The position numbers were made by a program, and so were the translations under genes. From the NCBI RefSeq assembly GCF_000827125.1, contig NZ_CP010311.1, forward strand, positions 1,426,001 through 1,490,000: a DNA stretch of 64,000 bases. The letters are read 5' to 3'. Positions 33,411 through 41,509 of the stretch are shown piece after piece (position 1 is the first letter of the stretch; each line of letters starts with the position of its first letter). Origin of the DNA: Geoalkalibacter subterraneus (GTDB lineage Bacteria > Desulfobacterota > Desulfuromonadia > Desulfuromonadales > Geoalkalibacteraceae). The notes under the pieces are model-generated. The model was given only the letters and a program-made list of their open reading frames with translations. It made no database searches and was not told where the DNA came from.

Positions 33411-33522
33411 AGCTAACGCCTTGCACAGCGGAAACCGTAGTGTAGTGGCTTTGTGCAACAATGAGCGAAGCGAATACAAAGCCGCGGAGCGGAGGTTTTC
33501 CGACTGGTGCAACTTGTTAGAT
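33411..33522 (-). repeat. attC site (112 bp)
   Basis: Outer boxes AGCTAAC and GTTAGAT. Long arms, AACGCCTTGCACAGCGGAAA and TTTTCCGACTGGTGCAACTT. This is the longest attC in the array, and it serves the SMR cassette. Confidence 0.82.
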
Positions 33523-33532
33523 GCATACTGGA

Positions 33533-33877
33533 CTAATGTGCACTGGTTTTTGAAAGCAAGTTGAGAACAACAACGCCACCAACGATTAAACCCATGCCAA
33601 CATACCCCCAAAGGTCAAGTTTTTGCCCGTGCATGAACCATGCGACTAGAGTTACTAAAACTATGCCAAGCCCTGACCAAATTGCATATGCAATACCAAC
33701 AGGGATTGATTTCAGAGTAAGTGAAAGTAAATAGAAAGCAGCGCCATAGCCAATAATAACAAGCAGCGATGGGGCGATTTTAGTAAAACCTTCACTAGAC
33801 TTAAGACTAGATGTTGCAATTACTTCACAAATAATAGCAGCGGATAAGAATAACCAGTTTTTCACAGTTTTCTCCAA
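33533..33877 (-). CDS. small multidrug resistance (SMR) efflux protein, EmrE/QacE-like
   Basis: 114 residues with four transmembrane helices. The essential membrane Glu is in [14 protein letters not shown], followed by [39 protein letters not shown] and [14 protein letters not shown]. It works as a dimer that exchanges protons for lipophilic cations such as quaternary ammonium compounds. qac-type genes are a classic cassette type, although this one is in a chromosomal array. About 85 bp follow before the next cassette boundary at 33961. Confidence 0.92.
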   Translation of the reverse strand: MEKTVKNWLFLSAAIICEVIATSSLKSSEGFTKIAPSLLVIIGYGAAFYLLSLTLKSIPVGIAYAIWSGLGIVLVTLVAWFMHGQKLDLWGYVGMGLIVGGVVVLNLLSKTSAH

Positions 33878-33967
33878 TGTATATATTTTTCGAAAGATTA
33901 AACTAATCCTTTAAAAATGAGCAGTCTTGTTCTTTTGAAGAGGCTGTGAGCACATGGGGCATCTAAC

Positions 33968-35640
33968 GGTTCATGATAACCGGCGGCGTGCGACCTTTGC
34001 ACACCACCGAATTTTTTCGAGAAAGTCGGATAGCCCATTCCGTCCGGTTGATTTTATGGTTGTGCGCCTTGAATTGTCTTCTGAGTAACTTAACCCTGGT
34101 TCTTTTAAATTCAGGTTGTTACAAAGCGGCAATTTTGCCCTCGGTCGGAACAAGTTCGAATCCGAGGTGCTTGGCATTGCGCTTCAGGTTTTGTACGAGT
34201 CGCGACTGGTATCGCTCCTCGTAGTAGTCCTGGCCAAGGTCGATGTATGATGTTCGATTTTTGAGCATTTTGTAGACTATGGTCGCAATCTTTCGGGCGG
34301 TTGCCGTTATGGCCTTGGGTGCGCCCAACCTTGCCTTCATGCGGCGGAAGTAGCTGCCCAGGTAGCTCTTTGATCTGGTCAAGCTAAAGGCGGCCATGCG
34401 GAAAGCTTGCGCTGCCCGATTGGCGTTCTTTTGGGTGGCACTGCTCAGGACCTTACCGCCGCTAATCTTCGCTCCCGGAGCCAACGACATCCAGGAAGTG
34501 AAATGTTTATCGGTTTTCCAGCGGCTCATGTCTATGCCGATTTCAGCGATGATTTTCAGGGCAGAGGTGGTGTCGATTCCGTCAATTTCCGTCAGATCAA
34601 CGCCGGATATGCGCATCAAAGCTTCATCGATGCTCGCTGGTGGCTTGTCGTCACCAGAATCGCCCTCGGTACCTATGGCATCGAAAGATTTGAGTTGGGC
34701 CAGTATTTGCCGGTCACACTCGTTTATCTTAGCCAGATAGAATTCGTACAGTTCTACAGCTTGCTGCAGGGAGAAGAGGTGTTCAGGCCGGAAATTGCCC
34801 TGCAAAGAGCGAGCGATGGTCTTCGCGTCGTTCTTGCAGCGATTATCCCGCAAGGCTGCCAATGTGTCGGGATCGCGCTCCCCCTCCAGGATCGCTTTGA
34901 TGATGCGCATCCCGGTTGCTCCTGTGATGTTGCTGACAACGTTATGCAGTTGCAGATTCATCTGGGCCATCGCCTTTTGCATGTGCTGGATATGAGACCC
35001 GGAGATCTTGACCAGCGTCGCCCTTTGCCGGACATAGGCGCGAAGCGCACACACCTGATCTGCAGGACGAAACGCCCCGCGCAGAAGGCCATAGGTGTGC
35101 AACTGCTGCAACCACTGGCAGTCCAGGACGTCGCTCTTTCTACCAGGGACATTCTTGACATGCCGCGCGTTGACCAGCCTCACCTCGAAGCCGTGGCTTT
35201 CGAGAATCTCAAAGACCGGGATCCAGTAGATCCCAGTGGACTCCATGGCGACCGTGGTAACGCCACAGCAGAGAAGCCAATCGGCCAAACGCTCAAGGTC
35301 ATCGGTGAAGGTGGAGAATTCGCGGACCGGTTCGGGATCTGCCCCCTCGGGGACCGCTACAAAATGACTCTTGGAGCCGACGTCAATTCCGGCAGCACAG
35401 GCGTTGAGATGCACCAGATGCTTCGGTAACCGCATAGGCTTTTTCTTGGATGTCTTCTTCTGCTTCATGACTACGGCCTCCTGGAGAAATAAGGCAGACC
35501 GAAAAGGGGAACTGTCGAATGCGGCTCTCTTCTGAACGGGATAGCAAAACGCTTCACCAATGACAAAATCGCCAGTTCCCGGACCATGCTATTCAACGGG
35601 CACAAAGGCACCAGTGATCAACGTCAACTATTTTTCCGGG
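33968..35640 (-). mobile_element. IS110/IS1111-family element inside an attC region, copy 2
   Basis: Same as 15133-16805, offset by 18,835 bp. It begins right after the box ATCTAAC (33961-33967). It is part of the 4.9-kb cassette that is repeated as one block. The flanking box differs from copy 1 only upstream of CTAAC, in keeping with a joint inside the box. Confidence 0.75.
34119..35468 (-). CDS. IS110-family transposase, copy 2
   Basis: 449 residues, apparently identical to the gene at 15284-16633, with Asp, Glu and Asp-Asp of the RuvC-like domain and the C-terminal Tnp20 domain intact. Confidence 0.92.
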   Translation of the reverse strand: MKQKKTSKKKPMRLPKHLVHLNACAAGIDVGSKSHFVAVPEGADPEPVREFSTFTDDLERLADWLLCCGVTTVAMESTGIYWIPVFEILESHGFEVRLVNARHVKNVPGRKSDVLDCQWLQQLHTYGLLRGAFRPADQVCALRAYVRQRATLVKISGSHIQHMQKAMAQMNLQLHNVVSNITGATGMRIIKAILEGERDPDTLAALRDNRCKNDAKTIARSLQGNFRPEHLFSLQQAVELYEFYLAKINECDRQILAQLKSFDAIGTEGDSGDDKPPASIDEALMRISGVDLTEIDGIDTTSALKIIAEIGIDMSRWKTDKHFTSWMSLAPGAKISGGKVLSSATQKNANRAAQAFRMAAFSLTRSKSYLGSYFRRMKARLGAPKAITATARKIATIVYKMLKNRTSYIDLGQDYYEERYQSRLVQNLKRNAKHLGFELVPTEGKIAAL

Positions 35641-35726
35641 TCAGCGACAATTAAAATTCCCGTTTCTTGAGAGCTGTTGACGACGGTGGCTGTTGGGACT
35701 TTTTGCCGCCGCCGCTTGCGGCTCTG

Positions 35727-35972
35727 CTAGATGTTTTGCTGCTGAAGCTCTCTGGCCTTTTTCTGGCTGTACCCGATGTCCGCTCTGGATACGTCATACA
35801 GGTAGACCGGGTGGTCGAAGCCCGACTTGATGAGCAACCCACCGTTACAGTCGGTGATCGCAGTGACGCAACCACTGCCGCAACGCAGAAACCGTGTCGT
35901 GTTCTCAGGTGTGAACTCCACCTCAAGCGTCTCCAGGCGGCCTTTCTGGGGGTTGTAGGCTAAGCATTTCAT
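35727..35972 (-). CDS. 81-residue protein downstream of istB, unknown (copy 2)
   Basis: Identical product to 16892-17137, again 11 bp after istB. The frame is kept in both copies, which says little because the duplication is recent. Confidence 0.58.
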   Translation of the reverse strand: MKCLAYNPQKGRLETLEVEFTPENTTRFLRCGSGCVTAITDCNGGLLIKSGFDHPVYLYDVSRADIGYSQKKARELQQQNI

Positions 35973-35983
35973 GGGGTTTGCTC

Positions 35984-36769
35984 CTAAAGGGTCTCTTGGT
36001 GTGGCTCAGTCAGGGCCTGCGCCTTTTGTGATTGCTCCAAACGGTAGCTGGGCATATTGAGCTCCAGAATCACGCTGTGGTGAACGAGTCGGTCAATGGC
36101 CGCCGCTGTGGTCATGGGATCCTTGAAGATCTGCTCCCATTTTGAGAAGGGCAGATTGCTGGTGAGCATGATGCTGCTACGCTCATAGCGATCCGCCAGC
36201 AGGGTGAAGAGGACCTCCATCTCCTCGCGGCTTTGCTGCACGTACCCGATGTCGTCGATGATCAGCGCCTCGTATTTTGCGTAGCGCTTGAGCACGCGGG
36301 CCAGCGTCAGATCCCTCTTGGCGATCAGAAGCTCCTGCACCAGCAGGTTACAGGGCATAAAGCGTATCTGCCGGCCCTGATAAATGAGCTCCTGGGCCAC
36401 CGCGCACAGCAGATGGGTCTTGCCGCTGCCGGGATTGCCGAAGGCCAGGACGTTTTCCTTATGATCGAGAAACGTCGCCTTGAGCAGCTGGGTCAGCTGT
36501 GTATCGACCTTACGAGGCAATCGCTTGCGGTCAAACGCCTTGAGGTTTTTCTCCAGCGGCAGTTTCGAGTCCTTGAGCAGGCGCGCGGTCCTGGCGTTAC
36601 GGCGCTCTTCGCGCTCGCGCTCGGCCAGCTCCAGCAGGTAGCTCTCGTACTCCCAGTTGTCCCGGCGCGCTGCGATTGCGCTCTCCTGATAGCAGCGCCG
36701 GATGGTGGGCAGGTGCAGTTCGGTCAGGTGGCGGTGCAGGCGGGCTGCTTTCTCCTTCTCAGATTGCAT
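35984..36769 (-). CDS. istB: IS21-family helper ATPase IstB, copy 2
   Basis: 261 residues with Walker A GNPGSGKTHLL and Walker B LIIDDIGYVQ, identical to copy 1. It overlaps istA by 11 bp. Confidence 0.93.
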   Translation of the reverse strand: MQSEKEKAARLHRHLTELHLPTIRRCYQESAIAARRDNWEYESYLLELAEREREERRNARTARLLKDSKLPLEKNLKAFDRKRLPRKVDTQLTQLLKATFLDHKENVLAFGNPGSGKTHLLCAVAQELIYQGRQIRFMPCNLLVQELLIAKRDLTLARVLKRYAKYEALIIDDIGYVQQSREEMEVLFTLLADRYERSSIMLTSNLPFSKWEQIFKDPMTTAAAIDRLVHHSVILELNMPSYRLEQSQKAQALTEPHQETL

Positions 36770-38249
36770 GGGCCAGCTCCTGCTGCCCGGACAATAGGCG
36801 ATCGTAGCTGAGAAGGTCGACTGCGGCGACTCCGATCTCGGTCACAGGCGAGGCAATCTGCTGTGCGTGCACCAACTCCTCCACGGCCTGTGCCGTGACG
36901 GGTTGATGCCCGCACAGCTCGTCCAGGGCCGCAGCAACCGCCACTTCGCTCTCTTTGGCCGCCAGCGCCAGTATCTTGAGGTACTCGCGAGCGGCCACTT
37001 GCTGGGTGTGGCGCTCTTTGAGCTCGTCATAGGCGAGCCGGAAACAGCTGCCGGGAAACATCTCCTCGCGGTAGCGGTAATTCTCGAAGGCTCCAGGCTT
37101 TCGCTGCAGCTGATCGATGACGTGGCGGTAGTTGATAAGATGCCGGCACCTGCCGCGCAGGCGAGGCATCGAGTCCACGCGCTTCTGAGCGTAGAAAAGA
37201 TCGAGATGGTCGGCAAAAAGCTCAACTTGTAGGCTCTCGCCGATCAGGCGGCTTTCGACGGAATAGGTGTTGTTGCTGACCCGGATGGTGCTTGCGCGAC
37301 TGACCGTGACCTCAAGGCGCGTACAGCTCTCCAGCCGCCTTTGTGGCAGGTGGCGCAGTATGCGTTGCTCCTCCAGAAAACGCTCGCGGCGACCGCGGTT
37401 GAGCTTGGTGAAGAGCTCGCGCAAAAAGCGCCGGTACTCCTCGATGCTCTCGAAGTCGAAGCTGCCGCGCAGAAGGAGGGCCTGGCGAACCGCCCTCTTC
37501 AAACGGTAGTTGCTCTGCTCCACGTCGCCGTTCTCGTTGGGGCTGGCGGCCTGCGTCTTGCGACCACTCAGGTTGTAATGCCTGAGCAGAGCCTGATAGC
37601 GTTGGGTGAATTCTTCCTGGTGCAGGGCGTTGTGCACGGCCGCCGTCAGCCGGTCCGTCTGATGAGCCTGTGGCACGCCGCCGAGTTCCCACAACGCCGC
37701 CTGCAGCCCCTCGCTGAGGCTTTCGAAGCTCTCCGAGTAGCAGATGCTGCCGGTTTCCCAGTTGGAGTAGGTGAGCACGAAGTGATAGATGAGGTGGTCG
37801 AAGGGCTGTTTGGCGATGGTGATGCCGAGCTTGCCCATGTGCGTGTAATCGGACTGGGCCAGCTCGCCGGGGCGGTGCAGCTGAGGGAAGAACGTTTCCT
37901 TGGAGGGACCTTCCAGGGCCCGCCACCGCTTCACGCGACGCTGCAGGGTGCGCAGCTGGCCGTCTGAGAAGACGCCGGGAAAGCGGCGCTGGAGATCCTC
38001 GAAGAGGGTCTTGGCCTCCAGCCCCGGATTATCGGCAAGCTTCTCACGAATGTCCTCCCAATGGGCCTCAAAGGGGTCCGTTCTGGTTCGCCAGGTGTGC
38101 TCAACCTTGAGCTCGCTGGGTAGGTTGCCCGCCTTCACGTACTTGCGGGCGGTCTTTTCATCCATGCCGGCCTTGGCAGCGGCAACGCAGCCTGTGGTTT
38201 GCGTTTTCATCAGCTTGAATAACCTCCTTACTTGTTGATCGGTGACCAT
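36759..38249 (-). CDS. istA: IS21-family transposase IstA, copy 2
   Basis: 496 residues, identical in sequence to the copy at 17924-19414. The helix-turn-helix and DDE residues are present. Confidence 0.93.
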   Translation of the reverse strand: MVTDQQVRRLFKLMKTQTTGCVAAAKAGMDEKTARKYVKAGNLPSELKVEHTWRTRTDPFEAHWEDIREKLADNPGLEAKTLFEDLQRRFPGVFSDGQLRTLQRRVKRWRALEGPSKETFFPQLHRPGELAQSDYTHMGKLGITIAKQPFDHLIYHFVLTYSNWETGSICYSESFESLSEGLQAALWELGGVPQAHQTDRLTAAVHNALHQEEFTQRYQALLRHYNLSGRKTQAASPNENGDVEQSNYRLKRAVRQALLLRGSFDFESIEEYRRFLRELFTKLNRGRRERFLEEQRILRHLPQRRLESCTRLEVTVSRASTIRVSNNTYSVESRLIGESLQVELFADHLDLFYAQKRVDSMPRLRGRCRHLINYRHVIDQLQRKPGAFENYRYREEMFPGSCFRLAYDELKERHTQQVAAREYLKILALAAKESEVAVAAALDELCGHQPVTAQAVEELVHAQQIASPVTEIGVAAVDLLSYDRLLSGQQELAHAI

Positions 38250-38459
38250 CCGCCATCCTTTCTTTAAAGATGGGCGGAAGCTTACAATCCCCTAAAAATT
38301 TCGGGAATTATAATTGTCGCCGGACGGGAGATTTAATTGTCGCTGATCACACCAGTGATAAATCGGCCTCCTCATTCCGGCTGCGACAGCAAACTTATCC
38401 GATTTGGAGGCGAACAACAAGTTACTCTACGACAAGACGCCGCTGCGCGGCGTGCATTG

Positions 38460-38837
38460 CTATTCTGGTTGCCTTTCCAAATACAGAACCATGACGAGGT
38501 CACTGCGACCCGCCTTTGCCGCTAGAGCCTTTACATGACCTTGCTCTTCATTTACATTTCGCACCCTGTAGTTGCCTACGTAGATCCATTCGTTAGATTC
38601 ACGCTTTATGAAGACCGGTACGAATTGCTTCTGTGATGCGAATACCTTGGCATACCGGACGACGTTGACCCCTTCGCCGACCAGGATGACGTCTGGAATG
38701 CCCGGGTTCATACTCTCCTTCAGGCAGGCACAGACGACCTGGCCGTCCATATGCGGAAGATACTCTTGGATGCCGCCGCCGAGGATTCTGTTGATATCAG
38801 TTCTGGTGTACGAATTCCCCTTCTGCAATGTTTCCAT
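38460..38837 (-). CDS. cassette protein of unknown function (YTRxDIxRILGGG domain), copy 2
   Basis: 125 residues, identical to 19625-20002. Identity between the two blocks ends at the box GCACAACG (38865-38872), just past this gene's upstream region, where copy 1 continues into the 20030 attC and copy 2 into the HNH attC. This defines the unit as one cassette. Confidence 0.65.
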   Translation of the reverse strand: METLQKGNSYTRTDINRILGGGIQEYLPHMDGQVVCACLKESMNPGIPDVILVGEGVNVVRYAKVFASQKQFVPVFIKRESNEWIYVGNYRVRNVNEEQGHVKALAAKAGRSDLVMVLYLERQPE

Positions 38838-38864
38838 GTCTACCTTTCTGCCTATCTTCCGGCC

Positions 38865-38937
38865 GCACAACGCCAGCCTTCACCGGCGGGGATGTAGCGC
38901 AGCGGAATCCCCGTCCGAGTGGAAGGCATTGTTAGGA
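38865..38937 (-). repeat. attC site of HNH cassette, copy 3
   Basis: Outer boxes GCACAAC and GTTAGGA. Identical to 14472-14544 from AAC onward. Confidence 0.93.
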
Positions 38938-39506
38938 TTTTCTTCTCCCTCTGACGGCACCCAAAGCATGAGCTCTTCCAGGGGAGGGAACTTGGTCGGT
39001 AGTAGTCGCACATCGAAAGGCATATCCCCATCTACAAGCTGACAAAGGGGTGTGCTCATATACCCGTTTTGATCGCAATATCGAGCGACAATTTTGGTGT
39101 ATCGCCGAAGAAGAAGTATCGATGGGAAGAAACCCTTGGATGTTGCCCACACCAGCATGTCTCGGCCCTGCTTTGAGCTATTACAACTGCGGCAAGCCCA
39201 GATTAGGTTATCCGCATCATCGGGCCCACCACGGATTCTCGGTATGAGGTGATCGACCGCCAAACTATCCTTCGCGCCGCAGTAATAACACGCCTGTGGC
39301 GCGGTCATCTTCAGCCGTTCATCGTCATATAACGACCGCATGGCAATCTTTCCGGACAGCAACCCATGGTAGGTTCTGTTGCGGATTATGTGGTGTATCC
39401 GTTGATATTTTTTGACCCCATCCTCCAGGGCTGAGTGCGCACGCGCAAGGTTCGCATACGACCACGATATCTGCTCTTGAACTGTTTCTGGTGTTGGTGT
39501 CGCCAT
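38880..39506 (-). CDS. HNH endonuclease, cassette copy 3
   Basis: 208 residues from MATPTPETVQ. A longer frame runs upstream into the neighbouring attC and is not used, because the cassette's own ATG with the TAAGGAGAA site is shared by all three copies. As in the others, the HNH core is intact and the stop is in attC. It is the second cassette from attI, so it is well placed for expression from a cassette promoter. Confidence 0.88.
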   Translation of the reverse strand: MATPTPETVQEQISWSYANLARAHSALEDGVKKYQRIHHIIRNRTYHGLLSGKIAMRSLYDDERLKMTAPQACYYCGAKDSLAVDHLIPRIRGGPDDADNLIWACRSCNSSKQGRDMLVWATSKGFFPSILLLRRYTKIVARYCDQNGYMSTPLCQLVDGDMPFDVRLLPTKFPPLEELMLWVPSEGEENPNNAFHSDGDSAALHPRR

Positions 39507-39518
39507 TCTTCTCCTTAA

Positions 39519-39576
39519 TCCTAACGACCGAAATAACCGGAGAGCGTAGCGAATCCGGTTGATTGATTGGTTAGAG
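39519..39576 (-). repeat. attC site (58 bp) of the attI-proximal cassette
   Basis: Outer boxes TCCTAAC and GTTAGAG. Stem AACCGGAGAGCG..CGAATCCGGTT. In the normal arrangement this site would follow a minus-strand gene, but the cassette's only gene reads away from it on the plus strand. Confidence 0.82.
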
Positions 39577-39586
39577 GTGATTTGCA

Positions 39587-40039
39587 ATGGCCAACGCGAA
39601 CGACAATGCAGTTCTTCGAGAAATGATGAATGTTCCGGAACCGCTGATGGCTGAATATTTCGCCAGGAACGCTCACCGGATCATTGATGATGCCAACTAC
39701 TGGAACGTGCTCGGTACGCTGTGGAAACTCGGCGGAACCGTAGTACAGCAAGATCTTTGGCGCGGGCTTTTTCTGGCAGATCGGCCGCGCCAACACAAGA
39801 TCATGAAGGGGAGAGAGCGGCAACGCTGGCGGAATCTGCCCGCCGTGGTGACTGCTTATCGAGCGGTGAACCACCCCGAAGAAGCAGAGACGGCTATATC
39901 CTGGACGCTGGACCGAAAAGTAGCTGAGAAGTTTTCGCAAAATGCGAAAAGGCAAATCGTTGTGCGCAAATTTCGAAAACAGGATGTCTTCGCTTTTTTT
40001 GACCGGCTCGGGGAAGAAGAAATTTTGGTGAACCTCTAA
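39587..40039 (+). CDS. inverted cassette gene, ADP-ribosyltransferase-like protein
   Basis: 150 residues, ATG 39587 behind GAGGTG. Residues form the pattern of the R-S-E class of ADP-ribosyltransferases: VVTAYRAV with R92, AISWTLDRKVAEKF with S105-x-T107, and GEEEILV with ExE at 143-145. The N-terminal ~85 residues are helical. The gene runs opposite to all other cassette genes, starts 10 bp from attC and ends with a TAA inside the attI-side box, so it must use its own promoter. No immunity gene is visible. Family assignment is by motif only. Confidence 0.55.
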   Translation: MANANDNAVLREMMNVPEPLMAEYFARNAHRIIDDANYWNVLGTLWKLGGTVVQQDLWRGLFLADRPRQHKIMKGRERQRWRNLPAVVTAYRAVNHPEEAETAISWTLDRKVAEKFSQNAKRQIVVRKFRKQDVFAFFDRLGEEEILVNL

Positions 40040-40130
40040 CATAGATTAGACCGCCGAAAAGCCGTGTTACAACACGGTCCTTTTCACCCAGCCATCGATT
40101 TATTTAAATATTTCCAAACAGTTACCAACT
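40034..40130 (-). other. candidate attI region
   Basis: The first cassette boundary is the box CTCTAAC (40034-40040). The following ~200 bp up to intI hold no gene and contain the perfect inverted repeat CCGTGTTACAACACGG plus an AT-rich stretch. This is where attI, the cassette promoter Pc and the intI promoter should lie. The exact attI limits and promoter boxes cannot be fixed by eye. Confidence 0.55.
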
Positions 40131-40242
40131 TCTTGCATCAACACCGCTTGCGTGTTATACCGTTTGAAGTCACGCGCCGGAAGGAACAACTCACATCCGG
40201 TATTCCATGCATTCCAATGTAGAACCTTTGGGGAGGGGAAAC

Positions 40243-41205
40243 ATGAGCCAGCCACGTTTGCTGGATCGCGTCAGAGATGCGATCCGTACCCGCCATTACA
40301 GTCTGCGCACCGAAGAGACTTATACTGCCTGGGTGCGTCGCTTCATACTCTTTCACAACAAGCGCCATCCGCAGGAAATGGGAGCGGATGAGGTGCGCCA
40401 GTTTTTAACTTATCTGGCCGTGCGGCAGAATGTTGCCGCATCGACCCAGAATCAGGCGCTCAATGCCCTGGTTTTCCTTTATAAGCAGGTCCTGGGAACC
40501 GACCTGGGCGATCTCGGCGAAGTCGTGCGCGCCAAGAAACCCCAGAAACTGCCGCTGGTGCTGACCCGCGACGAGGTGCAGCGTCTGCTGACCGGCCTCA
40601 CCGGCACCCACTGGCTCATGGCCGGGCTGCTTTATGGCTCTGGCCTGCGTCTTCTGGAATGTCTACGCCTGCGCGTGCAGGATATCGATTTCGGTTATGG
40701 GCAGATCACCGTGCGACGCGGCAAGGGCGACAAGGACCGGCGCACAATGCTTCCGCAGTCGCTCATTGAGCCTCTTCAACGTCAGATCGCCCTGGTGCGG
40801 CAATTACACGAACGCGACCTTGCCGATGGGTACGGGCGCGTCTATCTGCCAGAGGCCTTAGCGAGAAAATATCCGGCAGCCCCGGCAAAATTGGGCTGGC
40901 AGTACCTGTTTCCCTCATCAAAGCTTTCCCGCGATCCGCGCAGCGGTGAAACGCGTCGTCACCATCTGAGTGAAAGCGTCCTGCAAAATGCCGTCAAACA
41001 GGCCGTGCGCTCGGCGGGGCTCAATAAACCGGCCAGTTGTCACACACTGCGCCACAGCTTCGCCACTCACCTGCTGGAGGATGGCTACGACATCCGCACG
41101 GTGCAGGAGCTGCTGGGACATCAGGATGTGCGCACCACCATGATCTACACTCACGTACTCAACAAGGGCGGGCAGGGGGTTCGCAGTCCGCTTGATTGCA
41201 CCTGA
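40243..41205 (+). CDS. intI: integron integrase IntI
   Basis: 320 residues from [20 protein letters not shown] behind GGAGGGG; an ATG 36 bp upstream is weaker. Tyrosine-recombinase residues: Arg in [13 protein letters not shown], Lys in [34 protein letters not shown]. The IntI-specific extra patch is present ([20 protein letters not shown], then [13 protein letters not shown]), which separates it from XerC/D. It catalyses attC x attI and attC x attC recombination. It is divergent from the cassette array, the normal integron layout, and appears complete. Confidence 0.96.
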   Translation: MSQPRLLDRVRDAIRTRHYSLRTEETYTAWVRRFILFHNKRHPQEMGADEVRQFLTYLAVRQNVAASTQNQALNALVFLYKQVLGTDLGDLGEVVRAKKPQKLPLVLTRDEVQRLLTGLTGTHWLMAGLLYGSGLRLLECLRLRVQDIDFGYGQITVRRGKGDKDRRTMLPQSLIEPLQRQIALVRQLHERDLADGYGRVYLPEALARKYPAAPAKLGWQYLFPSSKLSRDPRSGETRRHHLSESVLQNAVKQAVRSAGLNKPASCHTLRHSFATHLLEDGYDIRTVQELLGHQDVRTTMIYTHVLNKGGQGVRSPLDCT

Positions 41206-41258
41206 GCGTCAAAGTTTGATGCTTTTTTGCGAAGGCATCAAGTCTGGCCGGAAACAAC

Positions 41259-41295
41259 AAAAGCCGCCAGCGGGCATGAACCCGTGGCGGCTTTT
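41259..41295 (+). terminator. terminator after intI
   Basis: Hairpin with arms AAAAGCCGCCA and TGGCGGCTTTT plus inner CGGG/CCCG. It is near-symmetric, so may work in both directions. The rest of the 300-bp gap up to 41510 contains nothing else that I can support. Confidence 0.75.
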
Positions 41296-41509
41296 GATAT
41301 TAGTCGAGCGGCAAAAAAGGCTGTTTCCAGCATATCTTTCCTCGCTTGATCGAAATATGCACAATGCACAGTAAATACGAATGGTTCGACCTTAGCGTAA
41401 ACGGTGGGCGGGAGCAAGGAAAAAGCAGGTTTTTGCCAGTGCCGGGTGACCCGATCCTGGTTGACCTTTGCCTGCGGGCCGGTGTAAAAAGGAGCTTTAA
41501 GGATCTTTC

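Larger units (their letters stand above)
35641..38346 (-). mobile_element. IS21-family element, copy 2
   Basis: Same inverted ends as copy 1 (TCAGCGACAATTAAA and TTTAATTGTCGCTGA). It was copied together with the adjoining IS110-type element and the 125-residue cassette gene, not by independent transposition. Confidence 0.85.

Noticed and set aside
13088-33877. Calling the whole array a phage-defence island
   Set aside because: Several cassettes look defence-like (restriction-modification, HEPN-like, ART-like, HNH), but no complete known multi-gene defence system is recognisable. The evidence supports only individual candidates.
10740-39576. attC palindromes as REP elements or terminators
   Set aside because: They share GCGCAGCGGAA-like stems that look like REPs, but the RYYYAAC and GTTRRRY boxes at their edges and the position after each gene fit attC better.
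10740-39576. Regularly spaced similar repeats as a CRISPR array
   Set aside because: Spacing is 0.5-5 kb, the repeats are imperfect, and genes lie between them. No cas gene is present.
10205-40040. Prophage or integrative conjugative element
   Set aside because: No capsid, terminase, portal, relaxase or type IV secretion genes are present. All boundaries are attC-type.
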